The notes: generated by a model not told the origin, from the letters alone. DNA of 6,231 bases from JBBRGG01 sp038240875 (GCA_038240875.1 JBBRGG010000207.1:1-6231), one strand, 5' to 3'. Counted from the first letter of the stretch, positions 1-5,760 are shown. Numbers and translations are program-made.

Positions 1-2
1 CC

Positions 3-1526
3 TCACCGCGCGTCAATCGCCTTCTGAAACTCATCTGCCTTGGCATTCAGTTTAATCGCACGATCCAAGACCCCTTGCACTTCGCTCTTCCATTTCGTCG
101 CCGCCTGCGCTGGCGTAGCCAAAGCCGTCTGACCACTGACAGGCAACCTCGCAACCCCAGGCTCGACACGAATAACCTCTTCCACCTTCGCCACATCATC
201 TCGCGCGCTCTGGATCAATTTCCGTGCCGCAACAATTGCCACGCGATACGTCCCGCTTGCCACGCCTCGTGTGCTCGGGTCCACAAGATCAAGCTCGTTC
301 GCCGCTTTCTCGAGACTCTTCTTCGCCGATTCCAACTTCTCCAAAGCGGCCTCGTGCACCTCCGCCGTGCTCTTGACCACCGTCGTCACAACCTTCACAG
401 ATACACGTTTCCCAGCCACTTTTCTTTCACTACTACTCGTTGAGCCCGTATCAACACCCTCCACATCTTTCGCGCTGCTGTCACGCATCAACTTCATCCG
501 AATCAACGCTCCCGCACCAACAACTACCCGCGTCAAAGCCTCGTCGCCCAAATCCTTTCCCGACTTCTTCCCACCCACAAGCGACACTCCAACAGCCTCG
601 CGCAACAATTTCGCCTGCGCCCATTCTAAACGGCCCGCATCATCTACTGGCGCAGGCTCACCCCGTTCCACGAGCCCACGCATCGCAACACTTGGCTGCT
701 TAGGCGACCACATCAACGCCCCAAACCCTTCTCCGCTGCCAACCTCGCCCGCCCGTCTCTTCTCCACATCACCAAAAAACCACTGTTGCACTTCGTCGCG
801 CACAAACCCTGCGTTCTCTCGCGCATTTTTGTCCATCAAGCTATCCATCGACGCGTCGTCGCCTCGCCCAACCACGCGCACCTTTGCATCGATCCGCGCT
901 TCATCCGCGCGTAGCGCGATAGCAAGCCCCAGCGGATGCACATCAAGCCCCACCTTTGCCCGCTGCTTATTCCCAGACTCGGCTCGTTCTTCCATAGCCT
1001 TTAGCGTCACACGTGTCGAGCATTTGGCGTGCTTGATCGCCTGCATCAGGCCCGACACCACATCGATCCGCGCCGCCAGAGGCCCCAACACCACATGCAC
1101 CCGCGTCTTGCCATCTTCACCCGCCCGTGCAATCGCCGCCTCAACCTCAGCTACCTGCGATAACCGATCCAAAGGCCCGCGCAATTCAACCCGCTCCTCG
1201 CGCTCAACACGAGTTTGTTTCACGTCAATTCTCGACGCCCCCATACCAGCACTATCCCCACCAGCAGCCGAGTCTGGCTGGTTCGTATTATCCATCTTGT
1301 CCGTCTTGTCAGTAACAACTTCCCTACTCGTGTCCGAAGACGTTCCAGACTCTTGCCCACCTGCTTCCCCCACCCCTACTCCCACTACCCCAACGCCAAC
1401 TACAACTCCAACTCCAACCCCCCAATCACTCATGCCTACACCACTCACCATCGTGCATAATGCCACGAGCACCCTTGCAATTCGCGTCGATTTACAGTCA
1501 CGCATGCTCACTACTTGCACTCGCAT
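3..1526 (-). CDS. Exported protein of unknown function with Gly/Val tract
   Basis: I do not recognise this as a named family. The start chosen is the ATG at 1526 (507 aa), because GGGGAG lies 6 nt upstream (1533-1538); TTG at 1559, ATG at 1544 and ATG at 1505 are in-frame alternatives. The N-terminus looks like an export signal: a basic segment (residues 9-18, with Arg and Lys), then a hydrophobic run with VLVAL. Residues 36-53 consist only of Gly and Val and could extend the signal or form a membrane anchor. A Ser/Thr/Asp-rich linker follows (about 60-100). Residues 113-222 alternate hydrophobic strands and helices in an order that resembles the ClpP/NfeD-type fold, but no catalytic Ser is apparent; this is a weak inference. 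Residues 387-450 and 475-507 are Ala/Lys/Glu-rich and probably helical. The long plus-strand frame over the same DNA has shadow-like Ser/Thr/Pro/Arg composition. The stop is TGA at 3-5. Confidence 0.7.
   Translation of the reverse strand: MRVQVVSMRDCKSTRIARVLVALCTMVSGVGMSDWGVGVGVVVGVGVVGVGVGEAGGQESGTSSDTSREVVTDKTDKMDNTNQPDSAAGGDSAGMGASRIDVKQTRVEREERVELRGPLDRLSQVAEVEAAIARAGEDGKTRVHVVLGPLAARIDVVSGLMQAIKHAKCSTRVTLKAMEERAESGNKQRAKVGLDVHPLGLAIALRADEARIDAKVRVVGRGDDASMDSLMDKNARENAGFVRDEVQQWFFGDVEKRRAGEVGSGEGFGALMWSPKQPSVAMRGLVERGEPAPVDDAGRLEWAQAKLLREAVGVSLVGGKKSGKDLGDEALTRVVVGAGALIRMKLMRDSSAKDVEGVDTGSTSSSERKVAGKRVSVKVVTTVVKSTAEVHEAALEKLESAKKSLEKAANELDLVDPSTRGVASGTYRVAIVAARKLIQSARDDVAKVEEVIRVEPGVARLPVSGQTALATPAQAATKWKSEVQGVLDRAIKLNAKADEFQKAIDAR
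1367..1423 (-). repeat. G-rich low-complexity tract with G-quadruplex motif
   Basis: Read on the minus strand, this is a degenerate GTNGGN hexamer array coding for the Gly/Val-only segment of the exported protein. Within 1367-1391 the minus strand has four G-runs of 4, 3, 4 and 5 bases with loops of 4, 4 and 1 nt, which meets the usual G3+N1-7 quadruplex pattern. It sits on the coding (mRNA-like) strand near the 5' end of the gene, so it could affect translation. Whether it folds is not shown. Confidence 0.6.
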
Positions 1527-1611
1527 CGCACACTCCCCATCCATGCACAACCTTAGCAAAATCGACGCTCTTCACTGTTTACACGTTACTGCTACACATT
1601 TGTAATACTAA

Positions 1612-1654
1612 CTCTCTCTTTCTCTTCTTCTTCTTTCATTCTTTACTTTTCTCT
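1612..1654. repeat. Polypyrimidine/polypurine tract
   Basis: On the plus strand 1612-1637 is 26 consecutive pyrimidines, and the tract continues to 1654 with only two A interruptions (1638 and 1645). On the minus strand it is a GA-rich stretch about 86 nt upstream of the exported-protein ATG, so it may lie in that gene's leader or promoter region. No convincing -35/-10 pair was found beside it. The spacer 1527-1692 holds no other gene that I can see. Confidence 0.6.
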
Positions 1655-1670
1655 GTGCCTCTGTGGTTAA
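1651..1670. repeat. CTCTGTG-CCTCTGTG-GTTAA intergenic element
   Basis: The 20 bases contain two near-identical units, CTCTGTG then CCTCTGTG, followed by GTTAA. From general familiarity, CACAGAG-type intergenic elements (TTAACCACAGAGGCACAGAG on the other strand) recur in many environmental bacterial genomes, so I mark this as a likely copy of a dispersed repeat. That recurrence is recollection and cannot be confirmed from one window. It lies in the spacer between the BFD-like gene and the exported-protein gene. Confidence 0.5.
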
Positions 1671-1692
1671 CTTCTAATTCTTTTCTTATAAC

Positions 1693-1998
1693 TTAACTAT
1701 TTCTATCTTCCCCGCCCATCGCCTCATCCACTACGTCTTCATCTCGCACGTTCGTCACCTTATACGCCGACCTCGCCTCGACATACTTCTCAGGCGATAC
1801 AAACAGATCCGGCTCGATTCCCTTCACATGCTGCGCATGTAAATGCTTCAGAAAAGGCACACACCACATGCACCCTGTTCCTGCCGACAAACATTCACTT
1901 ATCAACGACGCCACAGGCGGGTTCTCTCGCTTCATGTACGCGCGAATCTTCCGCAGTGAAACATGAAAGCACAGGCACACGTGATCATCCGGATCCAT
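1693..1998 (-). CDS. BFD-like [2Fe-2S]-binding protein
   Basis: A 101-aa protein whose first half matches the bacterioferritin-associated ferredoxin (BFD-like) fold. Cys8 and Cys10 form CxC and Cys43 and Cys46 form CxxC, separated by 32 residues, the arrangement expected to bind one [2Fe-2S] cluster. VCLCFHVS at the N-terminus and GTGCMWC at the second pair resemble the family. An extra Cys36 is present. In known systems such domains pass electrons to bacterioferritin or sit in nitrite reductases and dehydrogenases. Residues 54-101 form a charged extension absent from the 64-aa E. coli Bfd and not recognised. The start is well supported: GGGAGG (2005-2010) lies 6 nt before the ATG. No bacterioferritin gene is nearby, so the electron partner is unknown. 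It follows ilvE on the same strand after 124 bp, so co-transcription is possible but unproven. A cytoplasmic location is likely, since no signal peptide is seen. Confidence 0.87.
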   Translation of the reverse strand: MDPDDHVCLCFHVSLRKIRAYMKRENPPVASLISECLSAGTGCMWCVPFLKHLHAQHVKGIEPDLFVSPEKYVEARSAYKVTNVRDEDVVDEAMGGEDRNS

Positions 1999-2028
1999 CG
2001 CGCGCCTCCCGCTTCAGCCTACCTTGGC

Positions 2029-2081
2029 TTGCCTTCGCCTTGGGTGGTCCGGCGGTCCCCGCCGGGTTTTGCCTTCGCCTT
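2029..2081. repeat. GC hairpin bracketed by 13-bp direct repeats
   Basis: TTGCCTTCGCCTT occurs at 2029-2041 and again, identical, at 2069-2081. Between the copies is a perfect 7-bp inverted repeat, CCGGCGG (2049-2055) and CCGCCGG (2059-2065), with a 3-nt loop. On the plus strand the hairpin is followed by GTTTT, but on the minus strand, the direction of ilvE transcription, it is followed by ACCACCC with no U-run. It may weakly end ilvE transcripts, or be a REP-like mobile repeat; the paired flanking repeats favour the second. It is the main content of the 124-bp spacer between ilvE and the BFD-like gene. Confidence 0.6.
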
Positions 2082-2122
2082 TGTCGTTGCTTGCCAAATG
2101 CCTAATACCGAATGCCTTCTTC

Positions 2123-3136
2123 TCAATCTTCCGGAATCGGATCACTCGTCACAATCGCTCGGAACTTGTGCCGTAACTTGTTGGTCAAAGGCCCTTCACC
2201 GTCGCTGAGTTTGTGACCCTTTCCATCGATGTCAATCTGGTTCACCGCAATCATCTCGGCTGCCGTCCCCGTCAAAAACACCTCGTCCGCTGCCAACACT
2301 TCCTCAATCCGCATGTCCTTCACAACGCACTTCATCCCGCACATCGGAATCAGTTCATCACGCACAAACCGCTGCGTGATCCCTTCCAGCGAACCCGAGT
2401 TCCCCGTCGAATTCGGCGGCGTGTACACCACGCCATCCTTGATTATAAAGATGTTGTCACCCGTGCACTCAGTCACAAATCCATCCGTCGACAACATGAT
2501 CGCCTCATCGCACCCCTGATCAATTGCCTCGCACTTTGCCATGATGTTGTTGAGGTAATTAAGGCTCTTGATCCGCGGGTCAAGCGCCTCTCTCGCTGGC
2601 TTGGGCCGCTTGGCAACAATCACCCGCATGCCATTCTCGTAAAACGACTTGCCATACAAACTAATCTGGTCGGCGATACAAATCACCCCAGGCACCGGAC
2701 AACGCCTTGGATCAAGACCAAGAGTTCCCGCGCCACGCGATACCACCAACCGAATGTACCCATCGTCAAGGTTGTTCGCCTCGATGCACAGCCGCTGCAC
2801 ATTAATCATGTCCTCAATCGCGATAGGAATCTCCATCCGTATCTTGCGAGCACACTCGTACAACCGCTCCATGTGCTGCTTCAACTTAAAGATCTTGCGG
2901 CGGTACACCCGGATCCCTTCAAAGACGCCGTCGCCATAAAGAAGCCCGTGGTCATACACGCTGATCATCGCCTGGCTCTTGGGGAGCAAGCTTCCATTCA
3001 CCCATACCAAAGGCCGCTCGCCAAGCTGCTGGCTGGGCGTTGGCCAAACCTTCGTCAAATGAGCCGTGCTTGTAGCAAGCTCCTCAAGCGCAGAAGTATG
3101 GCCGTTCACACTGACACTACCTTTGATCGTGGACAT
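2123..3136 (-). CDS. ilvE: Branched-chain-amino-acid aminotransferase
   Basis: A fold-type IV PLP aminotransferase that interconverts Leu, Ile or Val with their 2-keto acids using 2-oxoglutarate/glutamate, the last step of branched-chain amino acid synthesis in the cytoplasm. With the ATG at 3136 the protein has 337 aa. The N-terminal substrate motif YDHGLLYGDGVFEGIRVY begins near residue 61. The PLP lysine is Lys190 in RIKSLNYLNN. Glu223 in TECTGDNIF is placed to contact the PLP ring nitrogen. LEGITQ (250-255) and TGTAAEM (289-295) are the usual phosphate-binding segments. GVFEGIRVY favours BCAT over D-amino-acid transaminase. GGAG (3145-3148) lies 8 nt before the ATG; a GTG directly upstream (3139) is a less well spaced alternative. 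About 40 residues precede the conserved VWVNG, longer than in many BCATs, with no better internal start. It is co-directional with pheT upstream (218-bp gap). Confidence 0.95.
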   Translation of the reverse strand: MSTIKGSVSVNGHTSALEELATSTAHLTKVWPTPSQQLGERPLVWVNGSLLPKSQAMISVYDHGLLYGDGVFEGIRVYRRKIFKLKQHMERLYECARKIRMEIPIAIEDMINVQRLCIEANNLDDGYIRLVVSRGAGTLGLDPRRCPVPGVICIADQISLYGKSFYENGMRVIVAKRPKPAREALDPRIKSLNYLNNIMAKCEAIDQGCDEAIMLSTDGFVTECTGDNIFIIKDGVVYTPPNSTGNSGSLEGITQRFVRDELIPMCGMKCVVKDMRIEEVLAADEVFLTGTAAEMIAVNQIDIDGKGHKLSDGEGPLTNKLRHKFRAIVTSDPIPED

Positions 3137-3212
3137 CACGCCTTCTCCGAAGCTTTGTATGGAAGCTCTTACAAATAAACCGCTTGTGTCTCTTCGCGTG
3201 GCGTAAAGCCAT

Positions 3213-3251
3213 ACTCAATCTCGCCCAAATCTCATCACTTAATCTCGCCCA
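3213..3251. repeat. Direct repeat upstream of ilvE
   Basis: Read on the minus strand, TGGGCGAGATTAAGT (3237-3251) and TGGGCGAGATTGAGT (3213-3227) match at 14 of 15 positions with a 24-bp period. A third GAGATT lies between them. They sit about 80-115 bp upstream of the ilvE ATG in the 3137-3354 spacer, where tandem regulator-binding sites would be plausible. A periodicity near two helical turns would put both copies on almost the same DNA face. No known regulator consensus was recognised. Confidence 0.45.
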
Positions 3252-3319
3252 CGCTTATCCGGCAACGTCCAACTCGCTGACCCAAATCCAACAACATTCT
3301 AGCGTGCCCGCCCCATCAA

Positions 3320-3339
3320 CTCTGGCTCCCAAACCAGAG
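3320..3339 (-). terminator. Weak hairpin after pheT
   Basis: CTCTGG (3320-3325) and CCAGAG (3334-3339) can pair as a 6-bp stem with an 8-nt loop, starting 15 nt past the pheT stop codon. An overlapping alternative stem, GGCTC/GAGCC on the minus strand, competes with it. No U-run follows in the minus-strand direction, so intrinsic termination would be weak. The position just past the stop is the main support. Confidence 0.25.
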
Positions 3340-3354
3340 CCTTTCTATAAACCT

Positions 3355-5517
3355 TTACACTCGAAGCGTCGCGCCGACCGTGGCTTTCATGTGTGCCACT
3401 AGCGCGTTGGTCGGGCCATCCGCTTCCTCGGCACGCATTGTTTTAGTCATATCTCGAAACTGCAACCGAACCGTCACGCTCTTGTACCCCTTCTCCAAAG
3501 GCTCACCGCGATACACCCCAACAAATGACACTCCTTCGAGCGTGCCAAATGCCGCGGTATCCTCCATACGAGCTACTTCGATCTGGGCCTCAATTGCGCC
3601 CCACGAAATTTTCTCTTCAACAACAAAGGAAAGATCGCGCCACGTCGCCGCAAACTCCGGCAATACCGCCACTCGCGCTAACGGTGGCTTGGCATCGACC
3701 ATCGCTGACAAGTTAACCTCAGCGACCACAACCGGTTGAAGCAACTCGTACCGCGCTAATGCCGCCGAAGTCAAAAGTGCCATATATCCAAAGTGCACGT
3801 TCGTCGCCGCATCAGCCTTGTTTGTGCGCACATCTTCGACCTCGAGCTTTGCGTATGCCGCGAGGTCGTACGCCGCACAATGCGGAGCGGCTGTTGAAAC
3901 GCGCACAAGTGCTGAAGTACCAAGTGCTTCGCGTACGACGGCGTCAATTGTGCCACGCATCAAGCGAACCGCTGTCTGAATCTCTTCGTCGGTGGCGCGC
4001 TTGCCTGCAACCGGGACGTCCATCTGGAGCGCGAGCACGCGATTTTCAACTGTCTTAACAGCTTCGCTACCAGTAGTTTGCGCCATAACTGCCGCTGTCT
4101 CGAACAAGCGGATCCCGCCATCTACTTTCACGCCAGCGTGTTGGTTTGCACGCCGGCACGAAAGCAAGCTTGGCACAACGCTTGGCCGAAGCGCTGGTGC
4201 GCCAGCACGCCGAGCTTCATCTACTTCAACTCGCGCAAGCCCCCTTGGCATAAAGAGATCCGCTTCATCTCGCGTTACGAACGTGAACGTCACCGTCTCA
4301 AAGTATCCAAGCCCAGTCAGCACGTAACCCATGCTGCGGCGAACCTTTTCGGCATGTTGTGGCGGCTTGGCAACAACCCGAATGCCATCAAGAACAGGAA
4401 TCGCATCCAGCCCATTTACGCGAGCGATTTCTTCGATGAGATCAATTTCGCGGGTCAAATCTGGCCGCCAAACCGGTGGCGTGCAGACGAGGCCGTCGCC
4501 GCCACGCCCCATCGGGCGGGTTTCGATTGTAAGCGCTTTCATGATTTCGACGATTCTGGATACGCTAGCTTCGTATCCCAGAACCGATTGCACACGAGCA
4601 GGCCTAAGCGCAATTTCAGGCGTAGCTTCTGGAGCTTGACCCTCGTCGAGAGTGCCTTCGCAGACTTGCCCACCTGCAATTTCGAGGATGAGGCCGACTA
4701 GGCGTTCCATAGCGGCGTTGAGTGTCGCAGCGGGAACGGTTCGCTCGAAACGGTGAGACGCGTCTGTGCGCACGCCGTGGTTGCGTGAGGCTCTACGAAC
4801 GTGGACAGGATCCCAGGTTGCGACTTCAACTACTACATCGCTGGTTGCGGCGGTCACTTGCGAATCGCGGCCGCCTATGACCCCGGCGAGAGATTGGGCC
4901 CGCTCGGCGTCGGCGACGACGAGTTCGTCGGCTTTGAGGGTGCGGACTTTGCCATCGAGAGTGGCGAGGCTTTCTTTGGCGTGGGCGTAGCGAACGTGAA
5001 GTTGGCCGCCTTTGAGCGTGGCGAGATCAAAGACGTGAGACGGGTTGCCGAGTTCGAAGGAGATGTAGTTGGTGGCGTCGACGACGTTGTTAATGCTGCG
5101 CTGGCCGACGGCTTCGAGTCGGGCGACGAGCCACGCCGGGCTGGGGCCGACGGTGACGTTTTTGATGACGCGGGCGGTGAAACGCGGGCAAGAGCCTGGG
5201 ACGGAATTGATGAGTTTGAGTGCGGCGGCGACTTGGCCGACGGCGGGTTGGGCGGGAAAAGAAGAGATCTGAAGAAGTCGGCTGGTTTTAGCGGCGATTT
5301 CGCGGGCGATGCCGACGTGCGATAAGCAGTCGCCACGGTTGCTGGTGATCTCGACATCGAGGCGGGTGTCAATGGTGCCGCTTGGCAAAGGCACGGCGAG
5401 TCGCGACTCAATGGGAAAGCCAAGAGCCGTAAGAAGGGCTTCGACTTGGTCGGCGGAGAGTGGATCCGCTTTGGAATCTGGAAAGAGAGAATTAAGCCAA
5501 GCAAGGCTGATGAGCAT
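3355..5517 (-). CDS. pheT: Phenylalanine--tRNA ligase beta subunit, lacking OB domain
   Basis: Beta chain of the alpha2-beta2 enzyme that charges tRNA-Phe with phenylalanine and edits mischarged Tyr-tRNA. It has 720 aa against about 795 in E. coli. The start MLISLAWLNSLF matches the family N-terminus (E. coli MKFSELWLREWV), though no Shine-Dalgarno is visible. The chain passes from a B1-type segment (1-55) straight into TSNRGDCLSHVGIARE (58-73), so the roughly 110-residue EMAP/OB-fold tRNA-binding domain found there in most bacteria is absent. B3/B4 editing signatures follow: SINNVVDATNYISFELGNPS (141-160) and GVRTDASHRFER (248-259). The B5 domain is about 300-373, with WRPDLTREIDLIEEIARVNG. 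The inactive catalytic-like B6/B7 region is about 385-615, with GIRLFETA near 468. The FDX-ACB anticodon-binding domain (about 618-720) has ATWRDLSFVVEE, GVYRGEPLEKGYKS and LQFRDMTKT. pheS is not adjacent: the upstream neighbour is a divergent secreted-protein gene. Codon use changes midway, from C/T-ending codons to G-ending codons. Confidence 0.97.
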   Translation of the reverse strand: MLISLAWLNSLFPDSKADPLSADQVEALLTALGFPIESRLAVPLPSGTIDTRLDVEITSNRGDCLSHVGIAREIAAKTSRLLQISSFPAQPAVGQVAAALKLINSVPGSCPRFTARVIKNVTVGPSPAWLVARLEAVGQRSINNVVDATNYISFELGNPSHVFDLATLKGGQLHVRYAHAKESLATLDGKVRTLKADELVVADAERAQSLAGVIGGRDSQVTAATSDVVVEVATWDPVHVRRASRNHGVRTDASHRFERTVPAATLNAAMERLVGLILEIAGGQVCEGTLDEGQAPEATPEIALRPARVQSVLGYEASVSRIVEIMKALTIETRPMGRGGDGLVCTPPVWRPDLTREIDLIEEIARVNGLDAIPVLDGIRVVAKPPQHAEKVRRSMGYVLTGLGYFETVTFTFVTRDEADLFMPRGLARVEVDEARRAGAPALRPSVVPSLLSCRRANQHAGVKVDGGIRLFETAAVMAQTTGSEAVKTVENRVLALQMDVPVAGKRATDEEIQTAVRLMRGTIDAVVREALGTSALVRVSTAAPHCAAYDLAAYAKLEVEDVRTNKADAATNVHFGYMALLTSAALARYELLQPVVVAEVNLSAMVDAKPPLARVAVLPEFAATWRDLSFVVEEKISWGAIEAQIEVARMEDTAAFGTLEGVSFVGVYRGEPLEKGYKSVTVRLQFRDMTKTMRAEEADGPTNALVAHMKATVGATLRV
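4440..4920. other. GC-skew and codon-bias switch zone inside pheT
   Basis: Hand counts on the plus strand give G 92, C 144 over 3361-3780 but G 171, C 87 over 4921-5340, both inside pheT. Values are near balance over 4381-4680 and become G-positive from about 4681. In coding terms the first ~200 codons favour GCC, GTC, CTC and ATC, whereas the last third favours GCG, GTG, TTG and CCG. The turning point near 4680 corresponds to about residue 280, close to the editing-domain/B5 boundary. No AT-rich unwinding region or DnaA-box cluster is visible in this zone. Confidence 0.7.
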
Positions 5518-5547
5518 GCGATAGGGTAGTAGGAATAGAGGGATGCA

Positions 5548-5592
5548 TCACTCACCGAAAAAGGTAGGTCCTATAAAAGATTTTTGATACAT
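5548..5592 (-). CDS. Possible Phe-containing leader micro-ORF of pheT
   Basis: An ATG-started 14-codon frame encodes MYQKSFIGPTFFGE and stops 30 nt before the pheT ATG. Three of the 14 residues are Phe, two of them adjacent near the end. The placement recalls the E. coli pheM leader peptide, which controls pheST by attenuation. Against it: no Shine-Dalgarno precedes the ATG, the DNA is AT-rich so TTT/TTC codons are expected by chance, and no strong terminator hairpin with a U-run lies between it and pheT. This is a speculative call. Confidence 0.15.
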   Translation of the reverse strand: MYQKSFIGPTFFGE

Positions 5593-5616
5593 CGTTGCGA
5601 TGCAGGAAGTAAAGAG

Positions 5617-5645
5617 TTGAAAAGCGGTTGCACAATCAAAACAAT
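5617..5645 (+). promoter_or_regulatory. Possible sigma70-type promoter for the P-domain gene
   Basis: TTGAAA (5617-5622, 5 of 6 to consensus) is followed after 17 bp by AACAAT (5640-5645, 4 of 6). A second reading is TTGCAC (5628-5633) with TAGGGT (5650-5655), spacing 16. Either would give a leader of about 150 nt before the ATG at 5803. Matches of this quality arise by chance in AT-rich DNA, so confidence is low. Confidence 0.3.
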
Positions 5646-5660
5646 CTGTTAGGGTATGCA

Positions 5661-5666
5661 ATTATA
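5661..5666 (-). promoter_or_regulatory. Perfect TATAAT -10 box upstream of pheT
   Basis: The minus strand reads TATAAT here, in the spacer between the two divergent genes. No good -35 hexamer is found at 15-18 bp spacing (best 2 of 6), and there is no extended TG. If used, it would give pheT a leader of roughly 135 nt containing the Phe-containing micro-ORF, and it would nearly abut the plus-strand promoter candidates. Confidence 0.3.
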
Positions 5667-5705
5667 TGAGGTGTGTAAGCATCTTGTAGCGGACGTGTAC
5701 TCGTG

Positions 5706-5721
5706 AATCGCGCGCGGGATT
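5706..5721. promoter_or_regulatory. 16-bp near-perfect palindrome (operator-like)
   Basis: AATCGCGCGCGGGATT pairs symmetrically at 7 of 8 positions (only G5710/G5717 fails). It lies about 80 bp upstream of the P-domain gene ATG and downstream of its candidate promoters. This is typical of a dimeric repressor site, but no known regulator consensus was recognised. Confidence 0.35.
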
Positions 5722-5724
5722 ACT

Positions 5725-5760
5725 TGCATGGGGAAGGTGTGGCACTTACGGACCCATGCA
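5725..5760 (+). promoter_or_regulatory. Perfect 8-bp inverted repeat in leader of P-domain gene
   Basis: TGCATGGG (5725-5732) and CCCATGCA (5753-5760) are exact inverse complements around a 20-nt loop, ending 42 nt before the ATG at 5803. In RNA it would form a stem in the 5' leader, upstream of and not masking the Shine-Dalgarno. As DNA it could be a binding site. It begins 3 bp after the 16-bp palindrome, so the two may act together. No riboswitch class was recognised. Confidence 0.4.

Noticed and set aside
271..1605. 444-codon plus-strand open frame opposite the exported-protein gene
   Set aside because: Its translation is dominated by Ser, Thr, Pro and Arg with no motif, whereas the minus strand gives a balanced protein with a signal-like start and a Shine-Dalgarno; treated as a shadow.
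1662..1670. TGTGGTTAA, one mismatch from a DnaA box (TGTGGATAA)
   Set aside because: It is isolated, belongs to the CTCTGTG element, and lies about 3 kb from the skew switch; no cluster of boxes was seen.
2213..3178. 321-codon plus-strand frame opposite ilvE
   Set aside because: It lies opposite an unmistakable aminotransferase and has His/Arg/Leu-rich composition typical of antisense shadows.
4440..4920. A replication origin located physically at the skew switch
   Set aside because: The zone is GC-rich conserved coding sequence without an AT-rich unwinding region or DnaA boxes; only the compositional switch is claimed.
4801..5325. 174-codon plus-strand frame, Gly/Asp/Glu-rich and plausible-looking
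   Set aside because: It overlaps the conserved editing domain of pheT in antisense; the Asp/Gly richness follows from complementing the C-ending codons there.
4875..5555. 226-codon minus-strand frame overlapping the pheT start
   Set aside because: Out-of-frame shadow of pheT, Ser/Pro-rich, with no recognisable motif.
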